Source: Lolium rigidum
Taxonomy: Eukaryota > Streptophyta > Magnoliopsida > Poales > Poaceae
Length of the DNA: 64,000 bases
NCBI RefSeq assembly: GCF_022539505.1
Contig: NC_061508.1
Span: forward strand, 341,757,484-341,821,483
Direction: 5' to 3'
Position numbers and translations under genes: made by a program. This document shows, piece after piece, positions 43,097 through 55,923 of the stretch. Numbering within the stretch: the first letter of the stretch is position 1; every line of letters begins with the position of its first letter. Under the pieces are notes generated by a model that ran no database searches, was not told the origin of the DNA, and saw only the letters and a program-made list of their open reading frames with translations.

Positions 43097-45688
43097 TACA
43101 CACTTTCTGCGCCTAGCTGAAAGGCGTTAAAGAAAAGCGCTTATGGGAGACAACCCATGTTTTTACTACAGTATTTTTGTTTTATATTTGAGTCTTGAAA
43201 GTTTTTTACTACTGTAGCAACCTCTCCTTATCTTAGTTTTGTGCATTGTTGTGCCAAGTAAAGTCTTTGATAGTAAGGTTCATACTAGATTTAGATTGCT
43301 GCGCAAGTAATAGCATTTCTTTGCTGTCACGAATTTCGACCTGCCTCTCTGTAGGTAGCTCAGAAAAACATGCCAATTTACGTGCGTGATCCTCAGATAT
43401 GTACGCAACTTTCATTCAATTTGGGCATTTTCATTTGAGCAAGTCTGGTGCCTCAATAAAATCCATCTTTACGGACTGTTCTGTTTTGACAGATTCTGCC
43501 TTTTATTTCGCATTGCCTCTTTTGCTATGTTGGATGAATTTCTTTGATCCATTAATGTCCAGTAGCTTTATGCAATGTCCAGAAGTGTTAAGAATGATTG
43601 TGTCACCTTTGAACATGTTAATTTTTATTGTACACTAACCCTCTAATGAGTTGTTTCGAGTTTGGTGTGGAGGAAGTTTTCAAGGATCAAGAGAGGGAAA
43701 TGATGCAATATGATCAAGGAGAGTGAAAGCTCTAAGCTTGGGGATGCCCCGGTGGTTCACCCCTACATATTTTAAGAAGACTCAAGCGTCTAAGCTTGGG
43801 GATGCCCAAGGCATCCCCTTCTTCATCGACAACATTATCGAGTTCCTCCCCGAAACTATATTTTTATTCCATCACATCTTATGTGCTTTACTTGGAGCGT
43901 CGTTTTGTTTTTGTTTTTGTTTTTGTTTGAATAAAATGGATCCTAGCATTCATTGTGTGGGAGATAGACACGCTTCGCTGTTGCATATGGACAAGTATGT
44001 CCTTAGGCTTTACTCATAGTATTCATGGCGAAGGTTGAATCTTATTCGTTAAATTGTTATATGGTTGGAATTGGGAAATGCTACATGTAGTAATTCTAAA
44101 ATGTCTTGAATAATTTGATACTTGGCAATTGTTGTGCTCATGTTTAAGCTCTTGCATCATATACTTTGCACCCATTAATGAAGAAACACCTAGAGCTTGC
44201 TAAATTTGGTTTGCATATTTGGTCTCTCTAAAGTCTAGATAATTCCTAGTATTGAGTTTTGAACAACAAGGAAGACGGTGTAGAGTCTTATAATGTTTAC
44301 AATATGTCTTTTATGTGAGTTTTGCTGTACCGGTTCATCCTTGTGTTTGTTTCAAATAAACCTTGCTAGCCTAAACCTTGTATCGAGAGGGAATACTTCT
44401 CATGCATCCAAAATCCTTGAGCCAACCACTATGCCATTTGTGTCCACCATACCTACCTACTACATGGTATTTCTCCGCTATTCCAAAGTAAATTGCTTGA
44501 GTGCTACCTTTAAAATTTCCATTCTTTACCTTTGCAATATATAGCTCATGGGACAAATAGCTTAAAAACTATTGTGGTATTGAATATGTACTTATGCCCT
44601 TTATCTCTTATTAAGTTGCTTGTTGTGCGATAACCATGCTTCTGGGGACGCCATCAACTACTCTTTGTTGAATATCATGTGAGTTGCTATGCATGTCCGT
44701 CTTGTCTGAAGTAAGGGAGTTCTACCACTTTATTGGTTAGAGCATGCATATTGTTAGAGAAGAATATTGGGCCGCTAACTAAAGCCATGAATCATGGTGG
44801 AAGTTTCAGTTTTGGACATATATCCTCAATCTCATATGAGAACATTAACTGTTGCTACATGCTTATGCATTAAAGAGGAGTCCATTATCTGTTGTCCATG
44901 TTGTCCCGGTATGGATGTCTAAGTTGAGATAATCAAAAGCGAGAAATCCAAAATGCGAGCTTTCTCCTTAGACCTTTGTACAGGCGGCATGGAGGTACCC
45001 CTTTGTGACAGTTGGATAAAACATGTGTATTGCGATGATCCCGGTAGTCCCAGCTAATTAGGACAAGGTGCGGGCACTATTAGTATACTATGCATGAGGC
45101 TTGCAACTTGTAAGATATAATTTACATGATACATATGCTTTATTACTACCGTTGACAAAATTGTTTCATGTTTTCAAAATAAAAGCTCTAGCACAAATAT
45201 AGCAATCGATGCTTTCCTCTTTGAAGGACCTTTCTTTTTCTTTTATGTTGAGTCAGTTCACCTATTTCTCTCCACCTCAAGAAGCAAACACTTGTGTGAA
45301 CTGTGCATTGGTTCCTACATACTTGCATAATGCACTTGTTATATTACTCTATGTTGACAATATCCATGAGATACACATGTTATAAGTTGAAAGCAACCGC
45401 TGAAACTTAATCTTCCTTTGTGTTGCTTCAATACCTTTACTTTGATTTATTGCTTTATGAGTTAACTCTTATCCAAGACTTATTGATGCTTGTCTTTAAG
45501 TACTATTCATGAAAAGTCTTTGCTTTATGATTCATTTGTTTACTCATGTCATTACCATTGTTTTGATCGCTGCATTCATTACATATGCTTACAATAGTAT
45601 GATCAAGGTTATGATGGCATGTCACTCCGGAAATTATCCGTATTATCGTTTACCGCTCGGGACGAGCGAGAACTAAGCTTGGGGATGC
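43097..45688 (+). repeat. Noncoding 3' internal domain of element C
   Basis: Collinear with 4094-6680. Contains GGGAGACAACCCATG (43146), two AAGCTTGGGGATGCCC copies (near 43735 and 43793), and the pre-LTR motif. Chance frames only. Confidence 0.85.
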
Positions 45689-47281
45689 TGATACGTCTCC
45701 GACGTATCGATAATTTCTTATGTTCCATGCCACATTATTGATGATATCTACATGTTTTATACACATTATATGTCGTATTTATGCATTTTCCGGCACTAAC
45801 CTATTAACGAGATGCCGAAGAGCCGATTCTTTGTTTTACGCTGTTTTTGGTTTCAGAAATCCTAGTAAGGAAATTTTCTCGGAATTGGACGAAATCAACG
45901 CCCGGGGGCCTATTTTGCCACGAAGCTTCCGGAAGACCGAAGAGAAGACGAAATGGGGCCACGGGCGCCGCCACACTAGGGCGGCGCGGCCCGGGGGGCC
46001 CGCGCGGCCCTGCTGTGTGGGGCCCCGTGACCCCTCCGACTCCGCCCTTCCGCCTACTTAAGGTCTTCGTCGCGAAACCCCCGATACCGAGAGCCACGAT
46101 ACGGAAAACCTTCCGGAGACGCCGCCGCCGCCAATCCCATCTCGGGGATTCCGAAGATCACCTCCGGCACCCTGCCGGAGAGGGGATTCATCTCCCGGAG
46201 GACTCTTCACCGCCATGGTCGCCTCCGGAGTGATGAGTGAGTAGTTCACCCCTGGACTATGGGTCCATAGCAGTAGCTAGATGGTTGTCTTCTCCTCATG
46301 TGCTTCATTGTCGGATCTTGTGAGCTGCCTAACATGATCAAGATCATCTATCCGTAATTCTATATGTTGTGTTTGTCGGGATCCGATGGATAGAGAATAC
46401 TATGTTATGTTGATTATCAATCTATTACCTATGTGTTGTTTATGATCTTGCATGCTCTCCGTTATTAGTAGAGGCTCGGCCAAGTTTTTGCTCTTAACTC
46501 CAAGAGGGAGTATTTATGCTCGATAGTGGGTTCATGCCTCCATTAAATGCGGGACAATGACGAGAAAGTTCTAAGGTTGTGGATGTGTTGTTGCCAATAG
46601 GGATAAAACATTGATGCTATGTCCGAGGATGTAGTTATTGATTACATTACGCACCATACTTAATGCAATTGTCTCGTTGTTTTACAACTTAATATCGGAA
46701 GGGATTCGGATGATAACCCGAAGGTGGACTTTTTAGGCATAGATGCATGCTCGGATAGCGGTCTATGTACTTTGTCGTAATGCCCAATTAAATCTCACAA
46801 TATTCATCATATCATGTATGTGCATTGTCATGCTCTCTTTATTTGTCAATTGCCCGACTGTAATTTGTTCACCCAACATGCTATTTATCTTATGGGAGAG
46901 ACACCTCTAGTGAACTGTGGACCCCGGTCCATTCTTTTACATTGAATACAATCTATCGCAATACTTGTTCTACTCGTTTTTCGCAAACAATCATCATCCA
47001 CACTATACATCTAATCTTTGTTACAGACAAGCCGGTGAGATTGACAACCTCACTCGTTTCGTTGGGGCAAAGTACTTTGGTTGTGTTGTGCGGGTTCCAC
47101 GTTGGCGCCGGAATCTCCGGTGTTGCGCCGCACTACATCCCGCCGCCATCAACCTTCAACGTGCTTCTTGGCTCCTCCTGGTTCGATAAACCTTGGTTTC
47201 TTTCTGAGGGAAAATTTGCTGCTGTGCGCATCATACCTTCCTCTTGGGGTTCCCAACGAACGTGTGAGTTACACGCCATCA
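45689..47281 (+). repeat. 3' LTR of element C (1593 bp, subtype 1)
   Basis: TGATACGTCTCCGACG to ACGCCATCA, partner of 40401-41992. Many of the differences between the pair are C/T changes at CCG sites. Confidence 0.95.
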
Positions 47282-47602
47282 GTGCCCTCCGATCCGGGGC
47301 GAGAAAGCATGGAGCTTTCTTTGGAGGTGGAAACGGATGGTGCTTGGGATTTGCTTGGCTTCTCGAGGTTGACGATGGTGCGAGTCCCTCAATGGTGGTC
47401 TTCTAAACCAGCTTTGATGCCTCTTTAGTAGGACCGCAAGGCTGGGCAATGGTCTTGAAGCTCAAGCTGTGTTTCATTCCTTTTCTTGTTTTGCTTGGTG
47501 TTTTTGTTTCCAGTTAGCTGGTTTTCAGCACCTTGTAACAACTTGCCGGCAATGGCCTTATTAATTTAAGGCAGCGTTACGGCCTAATGTTTAAAAAACC
47601 AT

Positions 47603-49475
47603 ATCTAAAAGTTCAACGCACCTAAAGAAATCATTACAACTCAGCAATCATGTATCATCGCGGTTAGGTTACGCTTAGAGCGATTGCATCTCATACTTTT
47701 GCATTATAGCATATTTGTCGTTCTTTAAACATTGTCCTTACCAGACCATGATGCTATTTTAGAATTTGGAGTTATCCCGTATGTTCACTCTTTATCATGT
47801 CATTTCATTATTTTTATCAAAAAATTCAAAGTATTATACTTATCACTCCTGCATTAAAAAACGAAATATTATTTTTACAATTATGAATATGACTATGTGG
47901 TGGGCAATGGAACCATGGTTTGAAACGATGATTCTAGTGTCGTATGTTACGTGTTAACCATAATATCTTTAATGAGACGGAGAAGTCAGATGTACCTTTT
48001 CCTCTCGCATATCAACGGATGCCTAATTGCCATAGTTGTGGGGTGCTGCTGGTCCCATAGTAAGGTTGAGAGGCCATTAAGCTCTCCGGTCCAAGTTGGA
48101 CGTCTCATGCAATAGGGTCTATGATGGATTGTATCGTGGTCAAGAGTTGCCGTTGATTGATCGAAGACCCGTTGAATACAAAAGAGTGGGTATGCGGGGT
48201 CGCGAAGAAGGACATTTATTGGCTTGGATCTTATACTGGGTCTCACACCAAGTAATTGTGGATGGGAATAAGCTTCCCAGTTTGCAACAAGGATAAGATC
48301 TCTTATGAGTAAAGTAACACACTTCTGCAGAGTGTATTGAATTGTGACATGTCACTCCCTGTTTCAGAAAGAAACTACGAACGCGGCAGGAAAACAACTC
48401 CATTAAGTTCTTGCAACATGTGAAGACTGACATACATACTTTTTCAGAATAAAAGTAATATTTTGAAGAAATGTTTACAAATATATGCATTACCTATGAC
48501 TTTCTGGTCCATGGATGTAGCTAGTGCATTAAACACCTCTTTACCTATAATAAACTTATTGAGTACGCTCGTACTCACCCTTCTTTGACCCCCCTCCCTG
48601 CTTAGATTTAAAGTTATCGATGGAGAAACTACCGTGGAACTCGAAAACAAAGGAGTCAACTACAACAAGATGGAGAAACCAAATCATTGATGTCAATGGA
48701 GTCAATTTCCACATCAGCTAGGGTGCAAAGTTAGACTAGTAATAGAAGGAAACCATTTTTCTAATCCTAGTACCAAAGTAGCTAGAGTTCTATCAGAGTT
48801 TTTTTAGCAAGCAAAGTACCTCTAGAGCTAGAGTTATCCATAAGTTAGTCTATGAGTTGTTCTTTTGGAGCTTTATTTGCAGTTTTACCTCACTGTAAAA
48901 TAGGAGGCTGTGGTGATCTTCTATAAACAGTTCGTGTATACTTCTATGAACATGCCTTGGACTCGCATATGTTTCTGTTGTGCCACTCTGAGGGATGTAA
49001 TATTAGTGGAACAGTGTTTTATTTGTGTTATATCAACGACTTACGTACTACACCATGCAGTGGTATGCAGAGCGAAAACATTTTTTTGGGTCAGATCTCT
49101 GCTTCTTTGCTTCTTAGTCAGATAACTCAGATCTGATATTTCTTAACATTTTTGGCAGATGGAGAATAAAAATGAGACTCCCCAGTTTGGTAGCACTACA
49201 TCTGAGTGGAAATTACTACTACAAAGAATGGCATCATTGTGTTTGAACCTTGGACAAGCTGCAATTTGTTTACCTACACTTGCGGGGCCAACCCACGGAA
49301 CGGGACCTGAATGGTTTACAGACATCTTCCACATAGGCGTAATATGTGATAATCTATTCTATTAGTGTGTTATTTTATTGTGAACTGTGACATTTTGTTG
49401 CATTTCTATTAAGTGCTATTGTAACGATAAAAATAGCCGTATTTCTGCTGCTAAGACCGCTAGGAAATTATCAGT
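47603..49475. other. Unidentified DNA
   Basis: No element end or gene that I can support. 48000-48300 has retrotransposon-like wording but no recognised family. At 49154-49158 TTTTTGGCAG looks like a splice acceptor directly before an ATG (49159) opening a 68-codon frame (MENKNETPQFGSTTSEWKLL) of unknown nature; this may be an exon fragment or chance. Confidence 0.3.
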
Positions 49476-49615
49476 GTCGGGCCGTCGGGATTTTCATCGA
49501 GCCAGGCTCAGGCATGGAAAATCGTGAATTCCGTTAGGCTAGGCCGGGCCAAGAATGGGCCTGAACTTTAGGTGTCGACCTTTTCTTGGCCTAGCCCGGC
49601 CCGATATATGCCCAG
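49476..49615. repeat. GGGCC/GGCCC-rich relic
   Basis: Words TCGGGCCGTCGGG, AGGCCGGGCCAAGAATGGGC and TAGCCCGGCCCGA with AT-rich spacers, like 29990-30150. Confidence 0.4.
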
Positions 49616-49729
49616 GTATCACTATGCTACCAAATAAAGGACCTTTTTAGCATAGACTCGTATAAAACACGCAATAATGCTTTCTATCTCACTGGCGCAA
49701 GCATCCTGAAATTGGACCTAGGCAACTAA

Positions 49730-50014
49730 GAGCAACTCCAATAGAATAGTCGGTTCTTGGCTATAAGCAAGATGCCATGTCATCTATAGTCAATATGTAG
49801 CTAACAAGTACAATAGTTGGTTATAAAAATGTACTACTTTTTCAATGGATGGCCGACCTTTCATTCACACATCTTGGCTGGGAGCACGTGCTAGAGCTAG
49901 CTCTTGCATAACAGCCCACTCACATTCTCTCTCCTCTTCTCTCTCATCCAACTAGACACAAATATATTATTTTAATCCTTATAGCCAGCTGACTAAACTT
50001 TATTGTACTTGCTC
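49730..50014. mobile_element. Tourist-like MITE, 285 bp
   Basis: Termini GAGCAACTCCAATAGAATAG and, inverted, GAGCAAGTACAATAAAGTTT; both lead into AGTCxGxxxxxGGCTATAAG. TAA on both sides (49727-49729 and 50015-50017). Intact relative of 12983-13632. Confidence 0.85.
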
Positions 50015-50182
50015 TAAACACGCCATTAGTGTACCAGTCAATCAACCATTGTATTATTGACCTTGCTTCGATTTCAGATGCTGGAAAACAAGTAGTACTC
50101 CTGTCATATGCAACGGCGTCATTTCCTTTAGTGCGGGAAAAGGAAGGCGTGCAGACTGCAGACATCGTTTCCCTCTGCTCTA

Positions 50183-50266
50183 CTCCCTCCGTTGTATCAA
50201 GATGTTTGAGATTTGTTAAAATTTAGGTTGTACTCGGACAATATTAGCTGTTGTAACTTTTGAATA
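50183..50266 (+). mobile_element. Stowaway left end, truncated
   Basis: TA (50181-50182) followed by CTCCCTCCGTTGTATCAAGA, a Stowaway terminus. No right end before the CACTA start at 50267. Confidence 0.5.
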
Positions 50267-50316
50267 CACTAGTGGAAAATGGGGCAATAGGCCCGGTCCA
50301 TTTGGGCCTTTAGACC
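50267..50316 (+). mobile_element. CACTA element left end, cut by gap
   Basis: CACTAGTGGAAAATGGGGCA followed by GGCCC/GGGCC subterminal words. The remainder lies in the gap. The CACTA end at 58558 has a different terminus, so the two are not partners. Confidence 0.65.
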
Positions 50317-50416
50317 NNNNNNNNNNNNNNNNNNNNNNNNNNNNNNNNNNNNNNNNNNNNNNNNNNNNNNNNNNNNNNNNNNNNNNNNNNNNNNNNNNNN
50401 NNNNNNNNNNNNNNNN
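50317..50416. other. Assembly gap (100 N)
   Basis: Exactly 100 N; unknown true size. A CACTA element starts on the left side and its other end is not visible on the right side. Confidence 0.99.
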
Positions 50417-50699
50417 TCACTTGTTATAATGAATAAGGATAACGCTGAGCGTCCCCCGGGGGATTAGAAGCCTGATCCCCCGCCTCCTCCGTTCGACACG
50501 TGTCCTCCGGGCCACCAGGTATAGGGAGAAAATTCACAGCCCTCGCCCAAAGAAAAAAAGCAACCGCTAGGTCCCGTGTTCTCTCTCAGGTTGCCCCCGA
50601 CCCCATCACGATGGGAACCCTGAACGCCATCCAACTCCGGCGAGGTCCGGTCGCAGGCCCGCCGTCCAACTCCGGCGAGGTCCGGTCGCAGCAACGCCC

Positions 50700-50888
50700 C
50701 ACAACCATGGCAGCAGCGCTGCCCGTCGTGGGTAGCAAGGCCGCACACCCATAGTAGCAAGCGGCGCCGCCGCTTGTAGCAAAGCACATTTACCATCGTA
50801 GCAACTGGCGCCCGCTGCTTGTAGCAGAGCGCCATCGCTATTGTAGCAAGCGCCGCCCGCCACTTGTAGCAGAGCGCCATCGCCATTG
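50700..50888. repeat. GTAGCAA tandem array, left part
   Basis: Units such as TTGTAGCAGAGCGCCATCGC recur with the phrase GTAGCA roughly every 20-23 bases (about 45 bases per full unit). Continues after element D at 57552-57800. Confidence 0.8.
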
Positions 50889-52485
50889 TGATGCGTGTAG
50901 TTGACACGTCCGTTGGGAACCCCAAGAGGAAGGTGTGATGCGCACAGCGGCAAGTTTCCCTCAGTTAGAAACCAAGGTTTAATCGAACCAGTAGGAGTCA
51001 AGAAGCACGTTGAAGGTTGATGGCGGCGGGATGTAGTGCGGCGCAACACCGGAGATTCCGGCGCCAACGTGGAACCCGCACAACACAACCAAAGTACTTT
51101 GCCCCAACGAAACAAGTGAGGTTGTCAATCTCACCGGCTTGCTGTAACAAAGGATTAACCGTATTGTGTGGAAGATGATTGTTTGCGAGAGAAAATAGTA
51201 AAACAAGTATTGCAGCAGATTTGTATTTCAAGATTAAAGAATGGACCGGGGTCCACAGCTCACTAGAGGTGTCTCTCCCATAAGATAAAAGCATGTTGGG
51301 TGAACAAATTACAGTCGGGCAATTGACAAATAGAGAGGGCATAACAATGCACATACATGACATGATAAGTATAGTGAGATTTAATTGGGCATTACGACAA
51401 AGTACATAGACCGCCATCCAACCGCATCTATGCCTAAAAAGTCCACCTTCAGAGTTATCATCCGAACCCCTTCCAAGCATTAAGTTGCAAAGCAACGGAC
51501 AATTGCATTAAGTATGGTGCGTAATGTAATCAACAACTACATCCTCGGATATAGCGCCAATGTTTTATCCCTAGTGGCAACAAGACAACACAACCTTAGG
51601 GGTTTCGTCACTCCCCAGTGTCAATGCGGCATGAACCCACTATCGAGCATAAATACTCCCTCTTGGAGTTAAAAGTAAAAACTTGGCCAGAGCCTCTACT
51701 AGAAACGGAGAGCATGCAAGATCATAAACAACACATATGTAATAACTTGATAATTAACATGACATGGTATTCTCTATCCATCGGATCCCGACAAACACAA
51801 CATATAGAATTACAGATAGATGATCTTGATCATGTTAGGCAGCTCACAAGATCCAACAATGAAGCACAATGAGGAGAAGACAACCATCTAGCTACCGCTA
51901 TGGACCCATAGTCCAGGGGTGAACTACCCACTCATCACTCCGGAGGCGACCATGGCGGTGTAGAGTCCTCCGGGAGATGAATCCCCTCTCCGGCAGGGTG
52001 CCGGAGGAGATCTCCAGTAATCCCCGAGATGGGATCGGCGGCGGCGGCGTCTCAGATAAGGTTTTCCGTATCGTGGTTTTTCGCATCGTGGGTTTCGCGA
52101 CGGAGGCTTTAAGTAGGCGGAAGGGCAGAGTCGGGGGCCGACGCAGGGGGCCACACCATAGGGCGGCGCGGGCCCCCCCCTAGGCCACGCCGCCTTGTGG
52201 TGTCACCACCTCGTGGCCCCACTTCGTATGTTCTTCGGTCTTCTGGAAGCTCCGTGGAAAAATAGGCCCCTGGATCTTCGTTTCGTCCAATTCCGAGAAT
52301 ATTTCGTTACTAGGATTTCTGAAACCAAAAACAGCAGAAAACAGAACTGGCACTTCGGCATCTTGTTAATAGGTTAGTTCCAGTAAAATGCACGAATATG
52401 ACATAAAGTGTGCATAAAACATGTAGGTATCATCAATAATATGGCATAGAACATAAGAAATTATCGATACGTCTGAGACGTATCA
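50889..52485 (-). repeat. 3' LTR of element D (1597 bp)
   Basis: On plus TGATGCGTGTAGTTGACACG to GAGACGTATCA. Partner of 55952-57551. Confidence 0.94.
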
Positions 52486-55075
52486 AGCATCCCCAAGCTT
52501 AGTTCTCGCTCGTCCCGAGCAGGTAAAACGATAACAAAGATAATTTCTGAAGTGATATGCCATCATAACCTTGATCATACTATTTGTAAACATATGTAGT
52601 GAATGCAGCGATCAAAAACAATGGTAATGACATGAGAAAACAAGTGAATCATAAAGCAAAGACTTTTCATGAATAGTACTTCAAGACAAGTATTAATAAG
52701 TCTTGCATAAGAGTTAACTCATAAAGCAATAAATCAAAGTAAAGGTATTGAAGCAACACAAAGGAAGATTAAGTTTCAGCGGTTGCTTTCAACTTGTAAC
52801 ATGTATATCTCATGGATAATTGTCAACATAGAGTAATATAACAAGTACAATATGCAAGTATGTAAGAATCAATGCACAGTTCACACAAGTGTTTGCTTCT
52901 TGAGGTGGAGAGAAAGAGGTGAACTGACTCAACATAAAAGTAAAGAGAATGGTCCTTCAAAGAGGAAAGCATCGATTGCTATATTTGTGCTAGAGCTTTT
53001 ATTTTGAAAACATGAAACAATTTTGTCAACGGTAGTAATAAAGCATATGAGTTATGTACATTATATCTTACAAGTTGCAAGTCTCATGCATAGTATACTA
53101 ATAGTGCCCGCACCTTGTCCTAATTAACTTGGACTACCGGATCTTTGCAATGCACATGTTTTGACCAAGTGTCACAATGGGGTACCTCCATGCCGCCTCG
53201 TACAAAGGTCTAAGGAGAAAGCTCGCATTTTGGATTTCTCGCTTTTGATTATTCTCAACTTAGACATCCATACCGGGACAACATGGACAACAGATAATGG
53301 ACTCCTCTTTAATGCATAAGCATGTGGCAACAATTATTATTCTCATATGAGATTGAGGATATATGTCCAAACCGAAACTTCCACCATGAATCATGGCTTT
53401 AGTTAGCGGCCCAAAGTTCTTCTCTAACAATATGCATGCTCCAACCATGAAGGTGGTAGATCTCTCTTACTTCGCACAAGACGGACATGCATAGCAACTC
53501 ACATGATATCCAACAAAGAATAGTTGATGGCGTCCCTAAAGCATGGTTATCGCACAACAAGCAACTTAATAAGAGATAAAGTGCATAAGTACATATTCAA
53601 TACCACAATAGTTTTTAAGCTATTTGTCCCATGAGCTATATATTGCAAAGGTGAATGATGGAATTTTAAAGGTAGCACTCAAGCAATTTACTTTGGAATG
53701 GCGGATAAATACCATGTAGTAGGTAGGTATGGTGGACACGAATGGCATAGTGGTTGGCTCAAGTATTTTGGATGCATGAGAAGTATTCCCTCTCGATACA
53801 AGGTTTAGGCTAGCAAGGTTATTTGAAACAAACACAAGGATGAACGGTACAGCAAAACTCACATAAAAGACATATTGTAAACATTATAAGACTCCATACC
53901 GTCTTCCTTGTTGTTCAAAACTCAATACTAGATGTTATCTAGACTCTAGAGAAACCAAACATGCAAACCAAATTAGCAAGCTCTAAGTATTTCTTCATTA
54001 ATGGGTGCAAAGTATATGATGCAAGAGCTTAAACATGAGCACAACAATTGCCAAGTATCAAATTATCCAAGACATTTTAGAATTACTACATGTAGCATTT
54101 TCCAATTCCAACCATATAAAAATTTAACGAAGATGAAACTTCGCCTTGAATACTATGAGTAGAGCCTAAGGACATATTTGTCCATATGCTACAGCGGAGC
54201 GTGTCTCTCTCCCATAAAGTGAATGCTAGGATCCATTTTATTCAAACAAAACAAAAAACAAAAACAAACCGACGCTCCAAGCAAAGTGCATAAGATGTGA
54301 CAGAATAAAAATATAGTTTCAGGGGAGGAACCTGATAATGTTGTCGATGAAGAAGGGGATGCCTTGGGCATCCCCAAGCTTAGACGCTTGAGTCTTCTTA
54401 ATATATGCAGGGGTGAACCACCGGGGCATCCCCAAGCTTAGAGCTTTCACTCTCCTTGATCATATTGCATCATACTCCTCTCTTGATCCTTGAAAACTTC
54501 CTCCACACCAAACTCGAAACAACTCATTAGAGGGTTAGTGCATAATAAAAATTCACATGTTCAGAGGTGACACAATCATTCTTAACACTTCTGGACATTG
54601 CATAAAGCTACTGGACATTAGTGGATCAAAGAAATTCATCCAACATAGCAAAAGAGGCAATGCGAAATAAAAGACAGAATCTGTCAAAACAGAACAGTCC
54701 GTAAAGATGGATTTTATTAGGCCACCAGACTTGCTCAAACGAAAATGCTCAAATTGAATGAAAGTTGCGTACATATCTGAGGATCATGCTCGTAAATTGG
54801 CTTAATTTTCTGAGCTACCTACAGGGAGATAGACCCAGATCCGTGACAGACAAAGAAATCTGGAACTGCGCAGTAATCCAAATCTAGTACTTACTTTTCT
54901 ATCAAAGACTTTACTTGGCACAACAAAACATAAAACTAAGATAAGGAGAGGTTGCTACAGTAGTAAACAACTTCCAAGACACAAATATAAAACAAAAATA
55001 CTGGATTAAAAACATGGGTTGTCTCCCATAAGCGCTTTTCTTTAACGCCTTTCAGCTAGGCGCGTAAAGTGTATA
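52486..55075 (-). repeat. Noncoding 3' internal domain of element D
   Basis: Reverse orientation of the family domain; GGGATGCCTTGGGCATCCCC near 54356 and reversed GGGAGACAACCCATG near 55014. No supported gene. Confidence 0.85.
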
Positions 55076-55721
55076 TCAAGTATTATCGAAGGGTGGTGCA
55101 CCTACAGCGGGGTTTGGAGTTTTCTCAACCATGCATAGTATATTGGATACATAAGTTTCAGCGTCTCCCTTTTCATTAGTCTTGGGCTTGCTACTCTCAT
55201 CAAACAAATTTTCAGGAACAAGCCAAGCATAGTTATGTTCTAGTGCATCATTCATAGCTAGGAGTTTACATGGTATTGGTGCTTTGATCTCCCCTCCATC
55301 ATTAGCATTATTAGTGTACCTTATCCTATCCATATCCATTTTTTCAAGGAGACTAACAAAATTAGTATGAGAACCAAGCATATTAAATTTAGCGAAGACT
55401 TTTCTAGCTTCTCTTGCTAGACCACCAAATTCTCTAAGAAGGGTTTCTAAAACAAAATCTTTCTTTTCCCCCTCTTCGAAATCACCAAGTGTAAGAAACA
55501 TGTGTTGGATTATAGGATTGAGATTAACAAATTTAGTTTCCAACAAGCGAACTAAAGCAAGAAGCAGAAATTTCATAGGTAGGAGCAAGTTCTACCAAGT
55601 GTCTATCTTCAAAATCTTCAATGGTACTAACATGGGTGAAAAATTCTTCTATATTGTTCCTCCCAATTATAGACCCTTGTCCTACCGGTATGTTCTTTGT
55701 GGTAAAATTAAAAGGAAACAT
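55076..55721 (-). pseudogene. Coding module of element D, frameshifted
   Basis: ATG at 55721 opens MFPFNFTTKNIPVGQGSIIG and RNNIEEFFTHVSTIEDFEDR, reaching a stop at 55533. A second frame, overlapping from 55588, continues in the same style (TKFVNLNPIIQHMFLTLGDF, EEGEKKDFVLETLLREFGGL, LLEKMDMDRIRYTNNANDGG) to a stop at 55076, ending NPAVGAPPFDNT. One indel near 55540-55590 separates them. The protein is soluble, charged and helical, has no protease or nucleocapsid motif, and is unlike the ORFs of B and C, except that its last residues (DNT plus stop) lie at the same junction with the noncoding domain as in C. Function unknown. Confidence 0.55.
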
Positions 55722-55923
55722 GATGAGTAAAGTAAATGCAAGTAAACTAATTTTTTTGTGTTTTTGATATAGCAAACAAGACAAGAAATAAAGTAAAGCT
55801 AGCAACTAATTTTTTTGTGTTTTGATATAATGCAGCAAACAAAGTAGTAAATAAAATAAAGCAAGACAAAAACAAAGTAAAGAGATTGAGAAGTGGAGAC
55901 TCCCCTTGCAGCGTGTCTTGATC

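Larger units (their letters stand above)
40401..47281 (+). mobile_element. Complete non-autonomous Athila-like element C (6881 bp)
   Basis: LTRs 40401-41992 (1592 bp) and 45689-47281 (1593 bp), perfect 5-bp target duplication GTGCC (40396-40400 and 47282-47286), primer site 42004-42021, gag/protease remnant 42224-43096, shared noncoding 3' domain 43097-45688 and pre-LTR motif AACTAAGCTTGGGGATGC. No reverse transcriptase or integrase. Inserted in the retroposon 32628-47602. Confidence 0.95.
32628..47602 (+). mobile_element. Non-autonomous LINE-like retroposon split by two Gypsy elements
   Basis: Three GC-rich pieces join logically: 32628-32858, 39656-40400 and 47282-47602. The perfect GTGCC and near-perfect GGCC target duplications of the two Gypsy insertions show they were contiguous. 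Together they give about 1.3 kb ending in TTAATTTAAGGCAGCG, GGCCTAATGTTTAAAAAA, the type of 3' end with poly(A) seen on grass LINE-related retroposons. No endonuclease or reverse transcriptase is present. Short ORFs (39842-40198 plus, 47081-47428 plus) cross element borders or lack motifs. A target duplication of the retroposon itself was not found. Confidence 0.65.

Noticed and set aside
47081..47428. ORFs such as CCASSTLAPESPVLRRTTS in several places (8044, 41792, 47081, 50998)
   Set aside because: All lie in the same LTR segment of subtype 1 elements on either strand; repeated noncoding sequence, some crossing the element border.
49159..49365. Terminal exon preceded by splice acceptor
   Set aside because: Only a short frame after a TTTTTGGCAG; no partner exon or recognised protein, so not listed as a gene.
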